Source: Microbispora amethystogenes
Lineage (GTDB): Bacteria > Actinomycetota > Actinomycetes > Streptosporangiales > Streptosporangiaceae
Length of the DNA stretch: 64,000 nucleotides
NCBI RefSeq assembly: GCF_016863015.1
Contig: NZ_BOOB01000029.1
Span: 1-64,000 of the forward strand
Direction: 5' to 3'
Shown: positions 49,845-58,622 of the stretch, piece after piece
Layout: the number at the start of each line of letters is the position of its first letter
Numbering within the stretch: position 1 is the stretch's first letter
Notes under the pieces: model-generated
What the model saw: only the letters and a program-made list of their open reading frames with translations
The model's database searches: none
What the model was told of the DNA's origin: nothing
Program-made: the position numbers and the translations under genes

Positions 49845-50279
49845 TCAGCCGCCCTGGGTCCAGACCCGTTCCCAGCGCGAGCAACGGCCGGTGACGCGGG
49901 TCGCGGTGCCCCGGCAGACCCTGGCCTTGGCGAGCAGCATGTATCCGGCGTTCACCCGGAAGGCGCGCGGGGTGGACTGCGAGCAGTTGCGGAAGGTCGC
50001 GGTGCGATACCTGCCGTGGTCGGTCAGCCACTTGATCGTCACCCACGAGCAGGTCCTGGCCCCGCCCGCGTCGTAGAGGTCGCCGGCGATGCGCAGGCCC
50101 GACGAGCTCGACCGGACCGATCCGCTCGCCCAACCCTTGTAGTCGGAGGACGCCGTCGGCCCCCACTTCCAGGTCTCCGCCGCAGTGGTAGCCGTGGCGG
50201 CCGAGGCCGGAGCCGCGACGAGCCCCACACACAGGCCGGTGGCGGCGAGAGGGAGCAGAAGGCGCACAGCGCTTCGCAT
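49845..50279 (-). CDS. Secreted four-cysteine protein of unknown function
   Basis: 144 aa. Signal peptide about 1-27 (MRSAVRLLLPLAATG, ending ASA). Mature region has four Cys (RTCSW, FRNCSQ, RVCRG, GRCSRW), two likely disulfides, and many Ser/Thr/Trp. No known domain recognised. ATG 50279 has AGGAGAAAGACC upstream. Confidence 0.7.
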   Translation of the reverse strand: MRSAVRLLLPLAATGLCVGLVAAPASAATATTAAETWKWGPTASSDYKGWASGSVRSSSSGLRIAGDLYDAGGARTCSWVTIKWLTDHGRYRTATFRNCSQSTPRAFRVNAGYMLLAKARVCRGTATRVTGRCSRWERVWTQGG

Positions 50280-50390
50280 GGGTCTTTCTCCTGACGGGTG
50301 AACTTCCAGCACGTCAAGAGATAGGCCCCGGGGCTTGTGAATCACTTGGGAACGGGCTGGGAGATCGCTTGGATCGCCCGTCCCCCGCAC

Positions 50391-51395
50391 CTACTCGCCG
50401 GGGTCCTCGCGCAGGACGCGGGCCGCCTCCCGGCACCGGGCCAGCGCCGCCCTGGCGTACGCGGGCGAGGCTCCGGCCAGGCCGCAGGCGGGGGTGAGCA
50501 CGACCTGCTCGGCGAGCCGGACGGGCGGGAAGCCGAGGCGCCGCCACAGCTCCACCGCCGGCCGGGCCACCACGCCGACGTCCGCCAGCCGGGTGTCCGT
50601 GCCGGGCACGACGCCGAGCAGCAGCGCGAGGCCCTTCTCGATCGTCTCGCCCAGATCGTCTTCGTCCCTGCGCCGCAGCAGCCCCGCGTCCACCGAGACG
50701 CCGCGCGCGCCCGCCGTACGGATCACCTCGTACGGCACGCCCGGCGCGCAGCAGTGGACGACCGGGAACGCGGGCGCGAGCGCGGACAGCACGGTCCTCA
50801 GCCGCTCGGCCGCGACGGGCGACTCGACGGCGGCCAGCCGCCCGAAGCCGGACGCGGTCGGCACCGTGCCCGCCAGCACGCCGGGCAGCCCCGGCTCGTC
50901 GATCTGGACGACGAGGTCCGCTCCGGGGACCCGCCGCCGGACCTCCGCCACGTGCTGCGCCAGTCCCTCGGCCAGCGACTCGGTCAGGTCGCGTACGGCT
51001 CCGGCGTCGGCGAGCACCTTGTCGCCGTACCTGAGCTCGATCGCCCCGGCGAGCGTCCACGGGCCACACGCCTGGATCTTGAACGGCCCCCGGTAGCCCT
51101 GCGCCACCTCCTCCAGGCCGTCGAGGTCACGGGTGAGATGGTCCCTGGCCCGCTTGAAATCCCGGCCCGGACGGTCGGAGAGCCGCCAGCCGGACGGCTG
51201 CACCTCGACGGGCAGCTCGACCAGCAGCGACGCCGTACGGCCGATCATGTCCGCGCCGACTCCTCGGGCGGGCAACTCGGGCAGATAGGGCATGGGCAGC
51301 TCGCCGAACGCGGTGCGCAACGCCTCAAGATGGTCCTCGCCCGGGTAGGACCCCACCCCGGTGGCCGTGGCCTCGCTCCACGGGTACTCGCTCAC
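50391..51395 (-). CDS. Cobalamin-independent methionine synthase-like protein
   Basis: 334 aa (or 336 from GTG 51401). The sequence begins VSEYPWSEATATGVGSYPG, and the zinc-binding His/Cys set is present: VVHCCAPGVPYEVI and TPACGLAGASPAYARAA. It is a single MetE C-terminal-like domain, half the length of MetE. Such shorter proteins in actinobacteria transfer methyl groups from donors other than folates or have other roles; exact reaction unknown. It has no visible ribosome site and could be translated leaderless. Confidence 0.75.
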   Translation of the reverse strand: MSEYPWSEATATGVGSYPGEDHLEALRTAFGELPMPYLPELPARGVGADMIGRTASLLVELPVEVQPSGWRLSDRPGRDFKRARDHLTRDLDGLEEVAQGYRGPFKIQACGPWTLAGAIELRYGDKVLADAGAVRDLTESLAEGLAQHVAEVRRRVPGADLVVQIDEPGLPGVLAGTVPTASGFGRLAAVESPVAAERLRTVLSALAPAFPVVHCCAPGVPYEVIRTAGARGVSVDAGLLRRRDEDDLGETIEKGLALLLGVVPGTDTRLADVGVVARPAVELWRRLGFPPVRLAEQVVLTPACGLAGASPAYARAALARCREAARVLREDPGE

Positions 51396-51402
51396 GGTCA
51401 CT

Positions 51403-51408
51403 AGCTTA
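51403..51408. promoter_or_regulatory. Shared -10-like element for two divergent leaderless genes
   Basis: The 9-nt near-palindrome CTAGCTTAG (51401-51409) reads TAGCTT on + (51402-51407, six nt before ATG 51414) and TAAGCT on - (51408-51403, seven nt before GTG 51395). Neither gene has a ribosome site, and this spacing fits leaderless actinobacterial promoters. Confidence 0.5.
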
Positions 51409-51413
51409 GAGAC

Positions 51414-52043
51414 ATGAAACTCACCAAACTCGGTCACGCGTGCTGGCGGCTGGAGAAGGACGGGCGGACGCTCGTCATCGACCCCGGCTCCTTCAGCGGC
51501 CCGGGGCTCCTCGACGGCGCGGACGCGGTGCTGATCACCCATGAGCACTTCGACCACGTGGACGCGGGCCTGCTCGCAAGCGCGAGCCCCGACCTGGAGG
51601 TCTTCACCTGCCAGGCCGTCGCCGACCAGCTCGCCGAGATCCCGGCGAAGGTCCAGGTCGTCGCCCACGGGGACGGCTTCGACGCGGCGGGCTTCCACGT
51701 CAGCGCGGTCGGCGAGTGGCACGCGCTCAACCTGCCCGACGTCCCGCCGGTGCAGAACATCGGCTTCTTCGTGGACGACGAGGTGTTCTATCCCGGCGAC
51801 GCCCTCACGCCGCCGGGACGCGACGTCCCGACGCTGCTGGTGCCGACCAACGCGCCGTGGCTCAAGGCCGCCGAGATGCTGCTCTACCTGCGGTACGTCC
51901 GTCCCGCGCGGGCGTACTCGACCCATGACGGCATCGTCAACGACATCGGCGCGAAGCTGATCGACAACTGGCTCGGCATGGAGGCCGGCCGGCAGAAGGC
52001 CGACTTCCGCCGCATCCCGCCCGGGGAGAGTGTGGAGGTCTGA
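51414..52043 (+). CDS. MBL-fold metallo-hydrolase (UPF0173-like)
   Basis: 209 aa. MKLTKLGHACWRLEKDGRTLVIDPG, VLITHEHFDHVD (the HxHxDH metal motif), and later DALTPPGRDVPTLLVPTNAPW. Zinc hydrolase of the beta-lactamase fold; substrate unknown. It ends 2 nt from the end of convergent mnmA. Confidence 0.87.
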   Translation: MKLTKLGHACWRLEKDGRTLVIDPGSFSGPGLLDGADAVLITHEHFDHVDAGLLASASPDLEVFTCQAVADQLAEIPAKVQVVAHGDGFDAAGFHVSAVGEWHALNLPDVPPVQNIGFFVDDEVFYPGDALTPPGRDVPTLLVPTNAPWLKAAEMLLYLRYVRPARAYSTHDGIVNDIGAKLIDNWLGMEAGRQKADFRRIPPGESVEV

Positions 52044-52045
52044 CC

Positions 52046-53155
52046 TCAGCCGGCCGAGGCGATCGTGGCGGAGCCGAGGACGGCGTCCCCGTCGTACAGG
52101 ACGGCCCCCTGGCCCGCCGCGACGCCGGTGGCCGGCTGGTCCAGCGCGATGTGCAGCTCACCGCCCGACAGCTGGGCGCGGCAGCCGTACACCTCGCCGT
52201 GCGCGCGTAGCTGCACCGTGCAGGTGATCGGCTCGTACGGCTCCGGCAGCGGTCCGTTCCACACCGGCCGCTCGCCCACGACGGCGCGCACCTCCAGCGA
52301 GGAGCGCGGACCGACGGTGACCGTGTTGGACACCGGCTCGATCGACAGCACGTAGCGCGGCCTGCCGTCGGCGGCGGGCCGGTCGACGCGCAGGCCCTTG
52401 CGCTGCCCGATCGTGAAGCCGTACGCCCCCTGGTGACTGCCGACCACCTGGCCGGTGAGCGCGTCGACGATCGGTCCCTCGGCCCCGCCGAGCCGCTCGG
52501 CGAGGAAGGCCCGGGTGTCGCCGTCGGCGATGAAGCAGATGTCGTGGCTGTCCGGCTTGTCGGCCACGGTCAGCCCGCGCCGCGCGGCCTCCTCGCGCAC
52601 CTCCGCCTTGGTCGAGCCGCCCAGCGGAAAGATCGCGTGCGCGAGCTGCTCGCGGGTGAGCACGCCCAGCACGTACGACTGGTCCTTGGCGTCGTCGACG
52701 CTGCGCCGCAGCACGCCGTCCTCCAGCCGCGCGTGGTGGCCGGTGGCGACGGCGTCGAAGCCGAGCGCGAGCGCCCGGTCGAGCACCGCCTCGAACTTGA
52801 TCTTCTCGTTGCAGCGCAGGCAGGGGTTGGGGGTGCGCCCGGCGGCGTACTCGCCGACGAAGTCCTCGACCACGTCGCGGTGGAACCGTTCGGCCATGTC
52901 CCACACGTAGAAGGGGATGCCGATGACGTCGGCGGCGCGGCGCGCGTCGCGGGCGTCCTCCAGGGTGCAGCAGCCGCGCGCGCCGGTGCGGTAGGACTGC
53001 GGGTTGGAGGACAGCGCCAGGTGGACGCCGGTCACGTCGTGCCCCGCCTCGGCGATCCGGGCGGCGGCCACCGCGGAGTCGACCCCGCCGGACATGGCGG
53101 CGAGCACGCGGAGCCTTCCCGTGGGCTTTCCGGTGGGCTTTGCTGTGGGAGCCAT
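52046..53155 (-). CDS. mnmA: tRNA 2-thiouridylase
   Basis: 369 aa. PP-loop [13 protein letters not shown] near residue 20, the two catalytic Cys in [12 protein letters not shown] and [12 protein letters not shown], and the C-terminal RNA-binding barrel. It adds sulfur to U34 of tRNA-Lys, Glu and Gln. Sulfur probably comes from the cysteine desulfurase at 58.6 kb. The N-terminus has a Lys/Pro/Thr-rich extension. Confidence 0.95.
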   Translation of the reverse strand: MAPTAKPTGKPTGRLRVLAAMSGGVDSAVAAARIAEAGHDVTGVHLALSSNPQSYRTGARGCCTLEDARDARRAADVIGIPFYVWDMAERFHRDVVEDFVGEYAAGRTPNPCLRCNEKIKFEAVLDRALALGFDAVATGHHARLEDGVLRRSVDDAKDQSYVLGVLTREQLAHAIFPLGGSTKAEVREEAARRGLTVADKPDSHDICFIADGDTRAFLAERLGGAEGPIVDALTGQVVGSHQGAYGFTIGQRKGLRVDRPAADGRPRYVLSIEPVSNTVTVGPRSSLEVRAVVGERPVWNGPLPEPYEPITCTVQLRAHGEVYGCRAQLSGGELHIALDQPATGVAAGQGAVLYDGDAVLGSATIASAG

Positions 53156-53170
53156 AACAGTTCGAGGTTA

Positions 53171-53218
53171 CCGCCCCGATGCCGGCGCGGGCGCGCGCCC
53201 GCGTTGGCATCGGGGCGG
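53171..53218. repeat. 48-nt near-perfect palindrome
   Basis: Outer arms CCGCCCCGATGCC (53171-53183) and GGCATCGGGGCGG (53206-53218) are perfect complements. They enclose GG, an 18-bp perfect palindrome (CGCGGGCGCGCGCCCGCG) and TT. It lies in the 86-nt gap between divergent mnmA and the DUF695-like gene and could fold as a cruciform or transcript hairpin. Confidence 0.85.
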
Positions 53219-53241
53219 GCGGGCTGGGAGGATGCGGGGTC

Positions 53242-54282
53242 ATGCGACTGTTCGGGCGCGAGAGCGAGCACGCCGACCCCGCCGAGGCCATCGCCGCGTT
53301 CTGGGCCTGGTGGGAACAGGCCCGTCCGGGGATCGACGCGCACGTCGAGGCGGAGGATCCCGAGGCCCTGGCCGAGACCATCGGGCCGGCCGTGGCCGCG
53401 CTGCACCCGTCCCTCGTCTGGGAGGTCGTGCCCGGGCGCTTCGCCGTGCACGCCCTGGTCGTCAGCGCGTCGGGCGATCCGGAACTGCGGCCGTTCGCCC
53501 ACCGCTGGGCCCTGGCCGCGCCGCCGGTCGACGCGATGTGGGAGTTCCACCCCTCGCGGCAGGCGAACCCGCAGGCCGAGAACGTCACGATCGACGTCGG
53601 CGGGCGGGAGTTCGGGCTCGACCGGCTGGTGGTGGCGTTGCGCGTGCCGCCCGGCACGCCGCGCGTGGACGTCACCGCCTTTCACCCCATATTTCCGGAT
53701 ATCGATGACGACGCCCGGATGGAGGCGACCCTCACCGCCCTCGACTGGCTGCTGGGCGAGGACGAGGTGGCCCGCTGGGTCGGCGAGATCCAGGCCGCCG
53801 AGTTCGAGCCGATCGACGCCCTGCCGGCGATCCACCTGCCCTCGGTCGTCGCCGACGTGGCGGAGGGGTTCGCGGAGGAGCAGTGGGCGCTGCTGGAGGG
53901 CCACACCGCCACCGGCGGCCGTCTCACCGCCGCGGCCCGCTATCCCCTGCGCCCGGTCGACTTCCCGCTGTTCGACCAGCACATCGCCGTCACGGTGCCG
54001 TACGAGCACGCCGACGCGGACGGGCAGCCCACCGGAGCCTCGCTGGACGCGCTGCGCGAGTTCGAGGAGCGGCTGACCGGACGGCTGGCCGCGCACGGGT
54101 CGGCCGTGCTGGCGGCCCACCTGAGCGCCGACCGCACCCGGACGCTGCACCTCTACGCCGACCCCGCCGCGGACGTGCCGCCGGTGATCGAGGAGGTCAC
54201 GGCCGGCTGGAAGGAGGGGCCCGCCCGGGTCGAGACGGCCGAGGATCCCTCCTGGAGCGCGGTCGCCCCCTTCCTGACCTGA
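53242..54282 (+). CDS. Conserved hypothetical protein (DUF695-like)
   Basis: 346 aa, soluble. MRLFGRESEHADPAEAIAAFWAWWEQARPGIDAHVEAEDP opens a domain with LVWEVVPGRFAVHALVVSASGDPELRPFAHRWALAAP, then FDQHIAVTVPYEHADADGQP and a C-terminal LHLYADP. Similar to DUF695-type proteins found in actinobacteria next to mnmA; function unknown. ATG 53242. Confidence 0.7.
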   Translation: MRLFGRESEHADPAEAIAAFWAWWEQARPGIDAHVEAEDPEALAETIGPAVAALHPSLVWEVVPGRFAVHALVVSASGDPELRPFAHRWALAAPPVDAMWEFHPSRQANPQAENVTIDVGGREFGLDRLVVALRVPPGTPRVDVTAFHPIFPDIDDDARMEATLTALDWLLGEDEVARWVGEIQAAEFEPIDALPAIHLPSVVADVAEGFAEEQWALLEGHTATGGRLTAAARYPLRPVDFPLFDQHIAVTVPYEHADADGQPTGASLDALREFEERLTGRLAAHGSAVLAAHLSADRTRTLHLYADPAADVPPVIEEVTAGWKEGPARVETAEDPSWSAVAPFLT

Positions 54283-54448
54283 GCCCCCTCCTGACCTGAG
54301 CCGGCTTCCCGACCCCGACCAGCTCCTGACCCGAACCAGAAATTCAGCGCGTTTCATGACATACGGGACGGGCACGCCGCGATAGACCGACGCGCGGGCG
54401 AGCGCCCGCGCTCCGCCCGTTCCCGCAGCCTGCGGGGCCGATCCGGCG

Positions 54449-55387
54449 ATGGGATTGGGATCGGACATGGCTCATCGCGCACTGGACCGGATGCTGGACG
54501 CGATCGAGGGCGACGGCCGCCTCGACCGGCCGGGCCACCGGCTCGAACAGGGTCTCGCGTTCACGGAGAACCTCCTCGGGGTCACCAGGGGCCGCGCCCG
54601 CGGCCTCCTGCACGGCGTCTGGCTGGGACACCCCGTTCATCCGTTTCTCACCGACGTCCCGATCGGCTCATGGACGATGGCGCTGGTCCTGGACCTCACC
54701 GGGCAGAAGCGCGCGGCGCGCACAGCCGTGGGAGTCGGTCTCGCCGGGGCGCTGGCCGCGGCCGTCACCGGTCTGCACGACTGGCAGTACACGCACGACA
54801 ACGCGCGGCGGGTCGGGCTGGTCCACGGCACGCTCAACGCGCTCGCCCTCGGCCTGTACGGCTGGTCGTGGTGGCAGCGGGGCCGGGAACGCCACCTGCG
54901 CGGCCTGCTCGCCGCCCTGCTCGGCTATCCCCTGATCATGGTCAGCGGCTACCTGGGCGGCGCGCTCACCTACAACCACCGGATCGGGGTCGACCAGACG
55001 GACCGGCGGCTCGAACCACGCCGTTTCACCCGGGTGCTGGCCGAGCGCGACCTGACCGACGGCAGGCCGCACCGGGCGCGGGCGGGCGGCGTGGATGTCG
55101 TCCTGGTCCGCTCGGACGGCCGCATCCACGCCCTGGAGGACGCCTGCCCGCACCTGGGCGGCCCGCTGTCCCAGGGCTGGCTCCGCGACGGCTCCATCAC
55201 CTGTCCCTGGCACGGCTCGGCGTTCGAGCTGCACAGCGGAGAGAGCCTGAACGGCCCGGCCGTCGCGGCCGCGCCGTGCTTCCAGACCCGCGTACGGGAC
55301 GGGTGGATCGAGGTGCGCCGGGCGCCCACGGTGGTCGGCGCGCCGCCCGGCAGCACCCTGGTCCACCAGCAGGAGGTGCGGCCATGA
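54449..55387 (+). CDS. Rieske domain protein with DUF2231-like membrane part
   Basis: 312 aa. N-terminal region with about four membrane helices (about 60-180; GHPVHPFLTDVPIGSWTMALVLDL is the DUF2231 motif), then a Rieske iron-sulfur domain with Cys233-Pro-His235 and Cys252-x-x-His255 as 2Fe-2S ligands. Likely a membrane-bound electron carrier. The cluster downstream suggests it feeds or drains the b561-molybdopterin enzyme. ATG 54449; 54467 is an alternative. Confidence 0.82.
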   Translation: MGLGSDMAHRALDRMLDAIEGDGRLDRPGHRLEQGLAFTENLLGVTRGRARGLLHGVWLGHPVHPFLTDVPIGSWTMALVLDLTGQKRAARTAVGVGLAGALAAAVTGLHDWQYTHDNARRVGLVHGTLNALALGLYGWSWWQRGRERHLRGLLAALLGYPLIMVSGYLGGALTYNHRIGVDQTDRRLEPRRFTRVLAERDLTDGRPHRARAGGVDVVLVRSDGRIHALEDACPHLGGPLSQGWLRDGSITCPWHGSAFELHSGESLNGPAVAAAPCFQTRVRDGWIEVRRAPTVVGAPPGSTLVHQQEVRP

Positions 55388-55938
55388 GGAGACGACCGCA
55401 GGTGCTCACCGAGGTGCGGGAGGCGCCGGCCCCGCCGGAGCGCGAGAAGGCGACGCGGGTGCTCGTGGAGCACCACGAGGTGCTGCGCGGGCTGATGCGG
55501 CGCCTGCTGGAGACGCCGCGCTCCGAGCCCGGTCGGCGGCGTGCGCTCGCCGACGAGCTGTTCGACGAGCTGCGGATGCACGAGATGATCGAGGAGGACG
55601 TCTTCTATCCGGCGATGCGGGACGTCACCCCGGGCATCGCGGCCGCCTGGTCCGAGCACCGACAGCTCAGCGACCAGCTCGCGGCGCTGGTGCGCGCCGA
55701 CCCGCGGTCCGGGCGGTTCGACCGGGAGCTGGGGGTGATGCACGACGCGCTGGAGTCGCACGCTCACCTGGACGAGGAACGGCAGATGTTCCCCGAGATC
55801 GAGCGCTTCGCGGACGAGGACCTGCTGGTCGAGCTGGGTGACCGGCTCCGGGACCGGCTGGCGCGGCTGCGCTCGTCGCGGCGCACGCGGACGCTCCTCC
55901 GCCTGCAACGGGCCCTGCTGCGCCTGACGGCCCGCTAG
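55384..55938 (+). CDS. Hemerythrin HHE-domain protein
   Basis: 184 aa. VLVEHHEVLRGLMRRLLE, ELRMHEMIEEDVFYPAMRD, SEHRQLSDQLAALV and HAHLDEERQMFPEIE give the His/Glu ligands of a di-iron four-helix bundle. Such proteins bind O2 or NO or sense redox state. A basic C-terminal helix (RLRSSRRTRTLLRLQ) follows. ATG overlaps the Rieske gene stop (ATGA). Confidence 0.85.
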   Translation: MRRRPQVLTEVREAPAPPEREKATRVLVEHHEVLRGLMRRLLETPRSEPGRRRALADELFDELRMHEMIEEDVFYPAMRDVTPGIAAAWSEHRQLSDQLAALVRADPRSGRFDRELGVMHDALESHAHLDEERQMFPEIERFADEDLLVELGDRLRDRLARLRSSRRTRTLLRLQRALLRLTAR

Positions 55939-55966
55939 AGGCCGTACGGCGACAGGCGGGACGGCG

Positions 55967-56476
55967 ATGGGGACGGCGGGAGGACACGAGATCCGGCGGG
56001 GGCCGCTCGCGACGGTCGTGCTCCGCTACACCGGGCTCGGCAGGCTGGCCGGGCTGCTGGAGTACTTCGCCTTCGCCCTGCCGAGGACGACGACCACCGC
56101 CGGCGTGACGCTGCTGGCCGGGCTCGGCGCCGTCCACGCGTACCTGATCGCGGACGCCACGGCGGACCCGGCCTACCTGATCGCGTACCGGGAGCTGATC
56201 GCCGCCGGCGCGTCGGCGGCGGCCGTGCTGATGACGCTCCGCCGCCCGGCGAGGGCCGGATGGTGGCTCGGCTCGGCGGTGTCGGCGGTGGCGCTCGCGG
56301 TCCACCTGGTCAGCCGCACTGCCGGCCTTCCCCGCATGCCGCAGCTCATCGGCCGGTGGGACTGCCCCCTCGGCACGGTCACCATGGGCGCCGCGGCGCT
56401 CTTCCTCGCCCTGCACGGCAGCGTCCTGGCCGGGGTCAACGTGGCCTTCCCCCGGCGGCGCGACTGGCACGACTGA
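55967..56476 (+). CDS. Small integral membrane protein, unknown
   Basis: 169 aa with about four membrane helices (45-65, 70-90, 95-115 and 130-155). A Trp/Asp/Cys-containing loop is LIGRWDCPLGTVTMG. No family recognised. Position in the redox cluster suggests it helps assemble or anchor the b561-molybdopterin enzyme. Confidence 0.6.
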   Translation: MGTAGGHEIRRGPLATVVLRYTGLGRLAGLLEYFAFALPRTTTTAGVTLLAGLGAVHAYLIADATADPAYLIAYRELIAAGASAAAVLMTLRRPARAGWWLGSAVSAVALAVHLVSRTAGLPRMPQLIGRWDCPLGTVTMGAAALFLALHGSVLAGVNVAFPRRRDWHD

Positions 56477-56487
56477 GTGAGGCGACA

Positions 56488-57978
56488 GTGGACCTCTACG
56501 GCTTTCCCGCCTGGATCCGGATCGAGCACTGGATCAACGTCCTGTTCGTCACGCTGCTCGTGCGAAGCGGAGTCGAGATCATCGCCACGCATCCCAAGCT
56601 GTACTGGCACGACGACAGCAGGCCCGGATCCGAGTGGGCGCGGTTCACCCGCAAGACCATGCCGAGGGACAGGCTCTACGACACGCTGGACGAGGAGGAG
56701 TCCTACTCGCCGCTCGTCTCCCTGCCGGGGCGCCGGAAGCTCGGCATGGGGAGGCACTGGCACTTCTTCGCCGCGATCCTCTGGGTGCTCACCGGCGCCG
56801 TCTACATCGCGCTGCTGTTCGCCACCGGCCAGTGGCGCCGCTACGTCCCGGCCTCCTGGGCGATCTTCCCCCAGGCGTGGCACGACCTGGTCACCTACCT
56901 GAGCTTCCGGCTTCCCTCGCGCCTGCCGGGCGAGCCGTTCGACGCCCTGCAGAAGCTGGCGTACGCGCTGGTGATCTTCGTGCTGGCGCCGGTCGCGATC
57001 CTGACCGGGCTCGCGCAGTCGCCCGCCGTCGACGCCCGCTTCCCCTGGTACCTGCGGCTGTGGGGCGGCCGCCAGCGGGCGCGGAGCGTCCATTTCCTGG
57101 TCCTGCTCGCCTTCCTCGCCTTCACCGCCGTCCACCTGCTGATGATCGCCGTGTGGGGCTGGGGCCGGGAGAACTCCCTCATGCTCTTCGGGCACGGCGA
57201 CGCGCCGGCGGCGGGGCTCTGGGTCTCGCTCGTCGTCATCGCCGCGATCGTCGCGGTGAACGCCGCGGTCACGGTGTGGTCCCTGCGCCGCCCCCGGAGC
57301 GTGCAGCGCGTTCTCGGGGCGGTGGTCACGGCGGTCCGCCGGGCGCTGCTCCGGCCCGCCGTCTCCCGCCAGCGCTATCCCCGGGCGGCGGTCTCCGCCC
57401 GGCACCGGGTGAACGGCAGGCCGCCCGACAGCGAGACGTACAAGATCATGGCGGTGCACGGGTTCGCGCCGTGGCGGCTCACCGTCGGCGGCCTGGTCGA
57501 GAACCCTCTGGTTCTCACGCTGGAGGACCTGCGCGCCCTGGACGGCCGGCAGTCCCAGTGCGTGCTGCACCACTGCATACAAGGCTGGTCGAGCGTCGGG
57601 GAGTGGGCCGGGCTGCCCCTGCGCGATCTGATCGGCCTGGTCAGGCCGTTGCCGCAGGCCCGATATGTGTGTTTCCTGACCATGCAGGACACCGGCAGGG
57701 ACGAGCCGGGCGCTCCCGGCGAGGGGCACTTCTACGAGATCGTCGACCTGCGGCTGGCCCGGCACCCGCAGGCCCTGCTCGCCTACGAGCTGAACGGCGG
57801 CCCGCTGCCGATCGAGCACGGCGCCCCGCTGCGGCTGCGCCTGGAGACCCAGCTCGGCTTCAAGATGGCCAAGTGGATCCACGACATCGAGTTCGTCTCC
57901 GACTATCGCCTGGTGGGCCACGGGATGGGCGGCTGGCGCGAGGACAACGTCTACTTCGACATGGAGGTGGAGATCTGA
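56488..57978 (+). CDS. Cytochrome b561-type domain fused to molybdopterin oxidoreductase
   Basis: 496 aa. An N-terminal region of about five membrane helices (WIRIEHWINVLFV, WHFFAAILWVLTGAV, LAYALVIFVLAPVAILTG, VHFLVLLAFLAFTAVHLLMIAV) with His pairs fits a b-type cytochrome. A soluble SUOX-fold domain follows (from about 305): Moco-binding Cys363 in HHCIQGWSSVGEWAGLPL aligns with the MsrP/YedY Cys. It has no twin-arginine leader. Probably oxidises or reduces a sulfur or nitrogen substrate with quinone coupling. GTG 56488 with GAGGC upstream. Confidence 0.82.
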   Translation: MDLYGFPAWIRIEHWINVLFVTLLVRSGVEIIATHPKLYWHDDSRPGSEWARFTRKTMPRDRLYDTLDEEESYSPLVSLPGRRKLGMGRHWHFFAAILWVLTGAVYIALLFATGQWRRYVPASWAIFPQAWHDLVTYLSFRLPSRLPGEPFDALQKLAYALVIFVLAPVAILTGLAQSPAVDARFPWYLRLWGGRQRARSVHFLVLLAFLAFTAVHLLMIAVWGWGRENSLMLFGHGDAPAAGLWVSLVVIAAIVAVNAAVTVWSLRRPRSVQRVLGAVVTAVRRALLRPAVSRQRYPRAAVSARHRVNGRPPDSETYKIMAVHGFAPWRLTVGGLVENPLVLTLEDLRALDGRQSQCVLHHCIQGWSSVGEWAGLPLRDLIGLVRPLPQARYVCFLTMQDTGRDEPGAPGEGHFYEIVDLRLARHPQALLAYELNGGPLPIEHGAPLRLRLETQLGFKMAKWIHDIEFVSDYRLVGHGMGGWREDNVYFDMEVEI

Positions 57979-58247
57979 TGGACGGCGCCCGCACCGGCCT
58001 CTCCGAGATCGTGCCGCTCGGCGACGAACAGCGGGAGCGGGTGCGCGCCCGCCTGCGCGCGGGTCACGGCGCGTGCCCGGCCTGCGGCAGCGAGGACCTG
58101 GGGATCGGCGACGCCCTGTTCCTCGGGTTCGCCTTCCTCAGTGAGCCCGCCGACGCGTACATGGTCGGGCTCACCTGCCCCAACCCCTCATGTCCGGTGA
58201 CCTACACCGGCATCAGGCTGCGCGCATCGGAGTTCCTCGACCAGTAG
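57978..58247 (+). CDS. Small zinc-ribbon-like protein
   Basis: 89 aa. ACPACG near the middle and TCPNPSC later make a CxxC-CxxxxC ribbon-like pair. The stop of the preceding gene and its ATG overlap (TGATG), so it belongs to the redox operon. Function unknown; may be an accessory for cofactor handling. Confidence 0.65.
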   Translation: MDGARTGLSEIVPLGDEQRERVRARLRAGHGACPACGSEDLGIGDALFLGFAFLSEPADAYMVGLTCPNPSCPVTYTGIRLRASEFLDQ

Positions 58248-58261
58248 AACCTCAGACGAGG

Positions 58262-58579
58262 TCAGACGAGAGGGACGCGCGGGCGCGGGACGGCGAGGCG
58301 GTCCATGAGCGGCAGGCTCTCCCGCAACCGCGCGCGCAGCGCCTCGTAGCGCACCCGTTCGTCCGGGGCGAGCGCGCCCGCCGCGTGGTAGTGGGCCAGC
58401 CGCTCCAGCCGTCCCGCGATCGCGATTCCCCAGCGGACGCGGAAGTCGTAGATCCGCCCCTGGTCACGTGACCGGCCGGAGGCGGAGGCGAGCTCGCGCA
58501 GCTCGTCCAGCAGGCCGGACACCATGTCGAGGTCCGCGTCGGCGCCCGCCACCCTCGTCCTGCGCACCTGCCGCGTCAT
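58262..58579 (-). CDS. Hypothetical protein
   Basis: 105 aa. Helical, Arg-rich, with LDMVSGLLDELRELASASG and RRVRWGIAIAGRLERLAHYHAAG-like segment then RYEALRARLRESLPLMDRLAVPRP. No family recognised. ATG 58579 taken over an upstream ATG that would add 14 residues. It ends 15 nt from the convergent zinc-ribbon gene. Confidence 0.55.
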   Translation of the reverse strand: MTRQVRRTRVAGADADLDMVSGLLDELRELASASGRSRDQGRIYDFRVRWGIAIAGRLERLAHYHAAGALAPDERVRYEALRARLRESLPLMDRLAVPRPRVPLV

Positions 58580-58622
58580 GTCCCGGGGCGTGCCCGCGAC
58601 CCGAAGCGACAAACAGGGCAAG

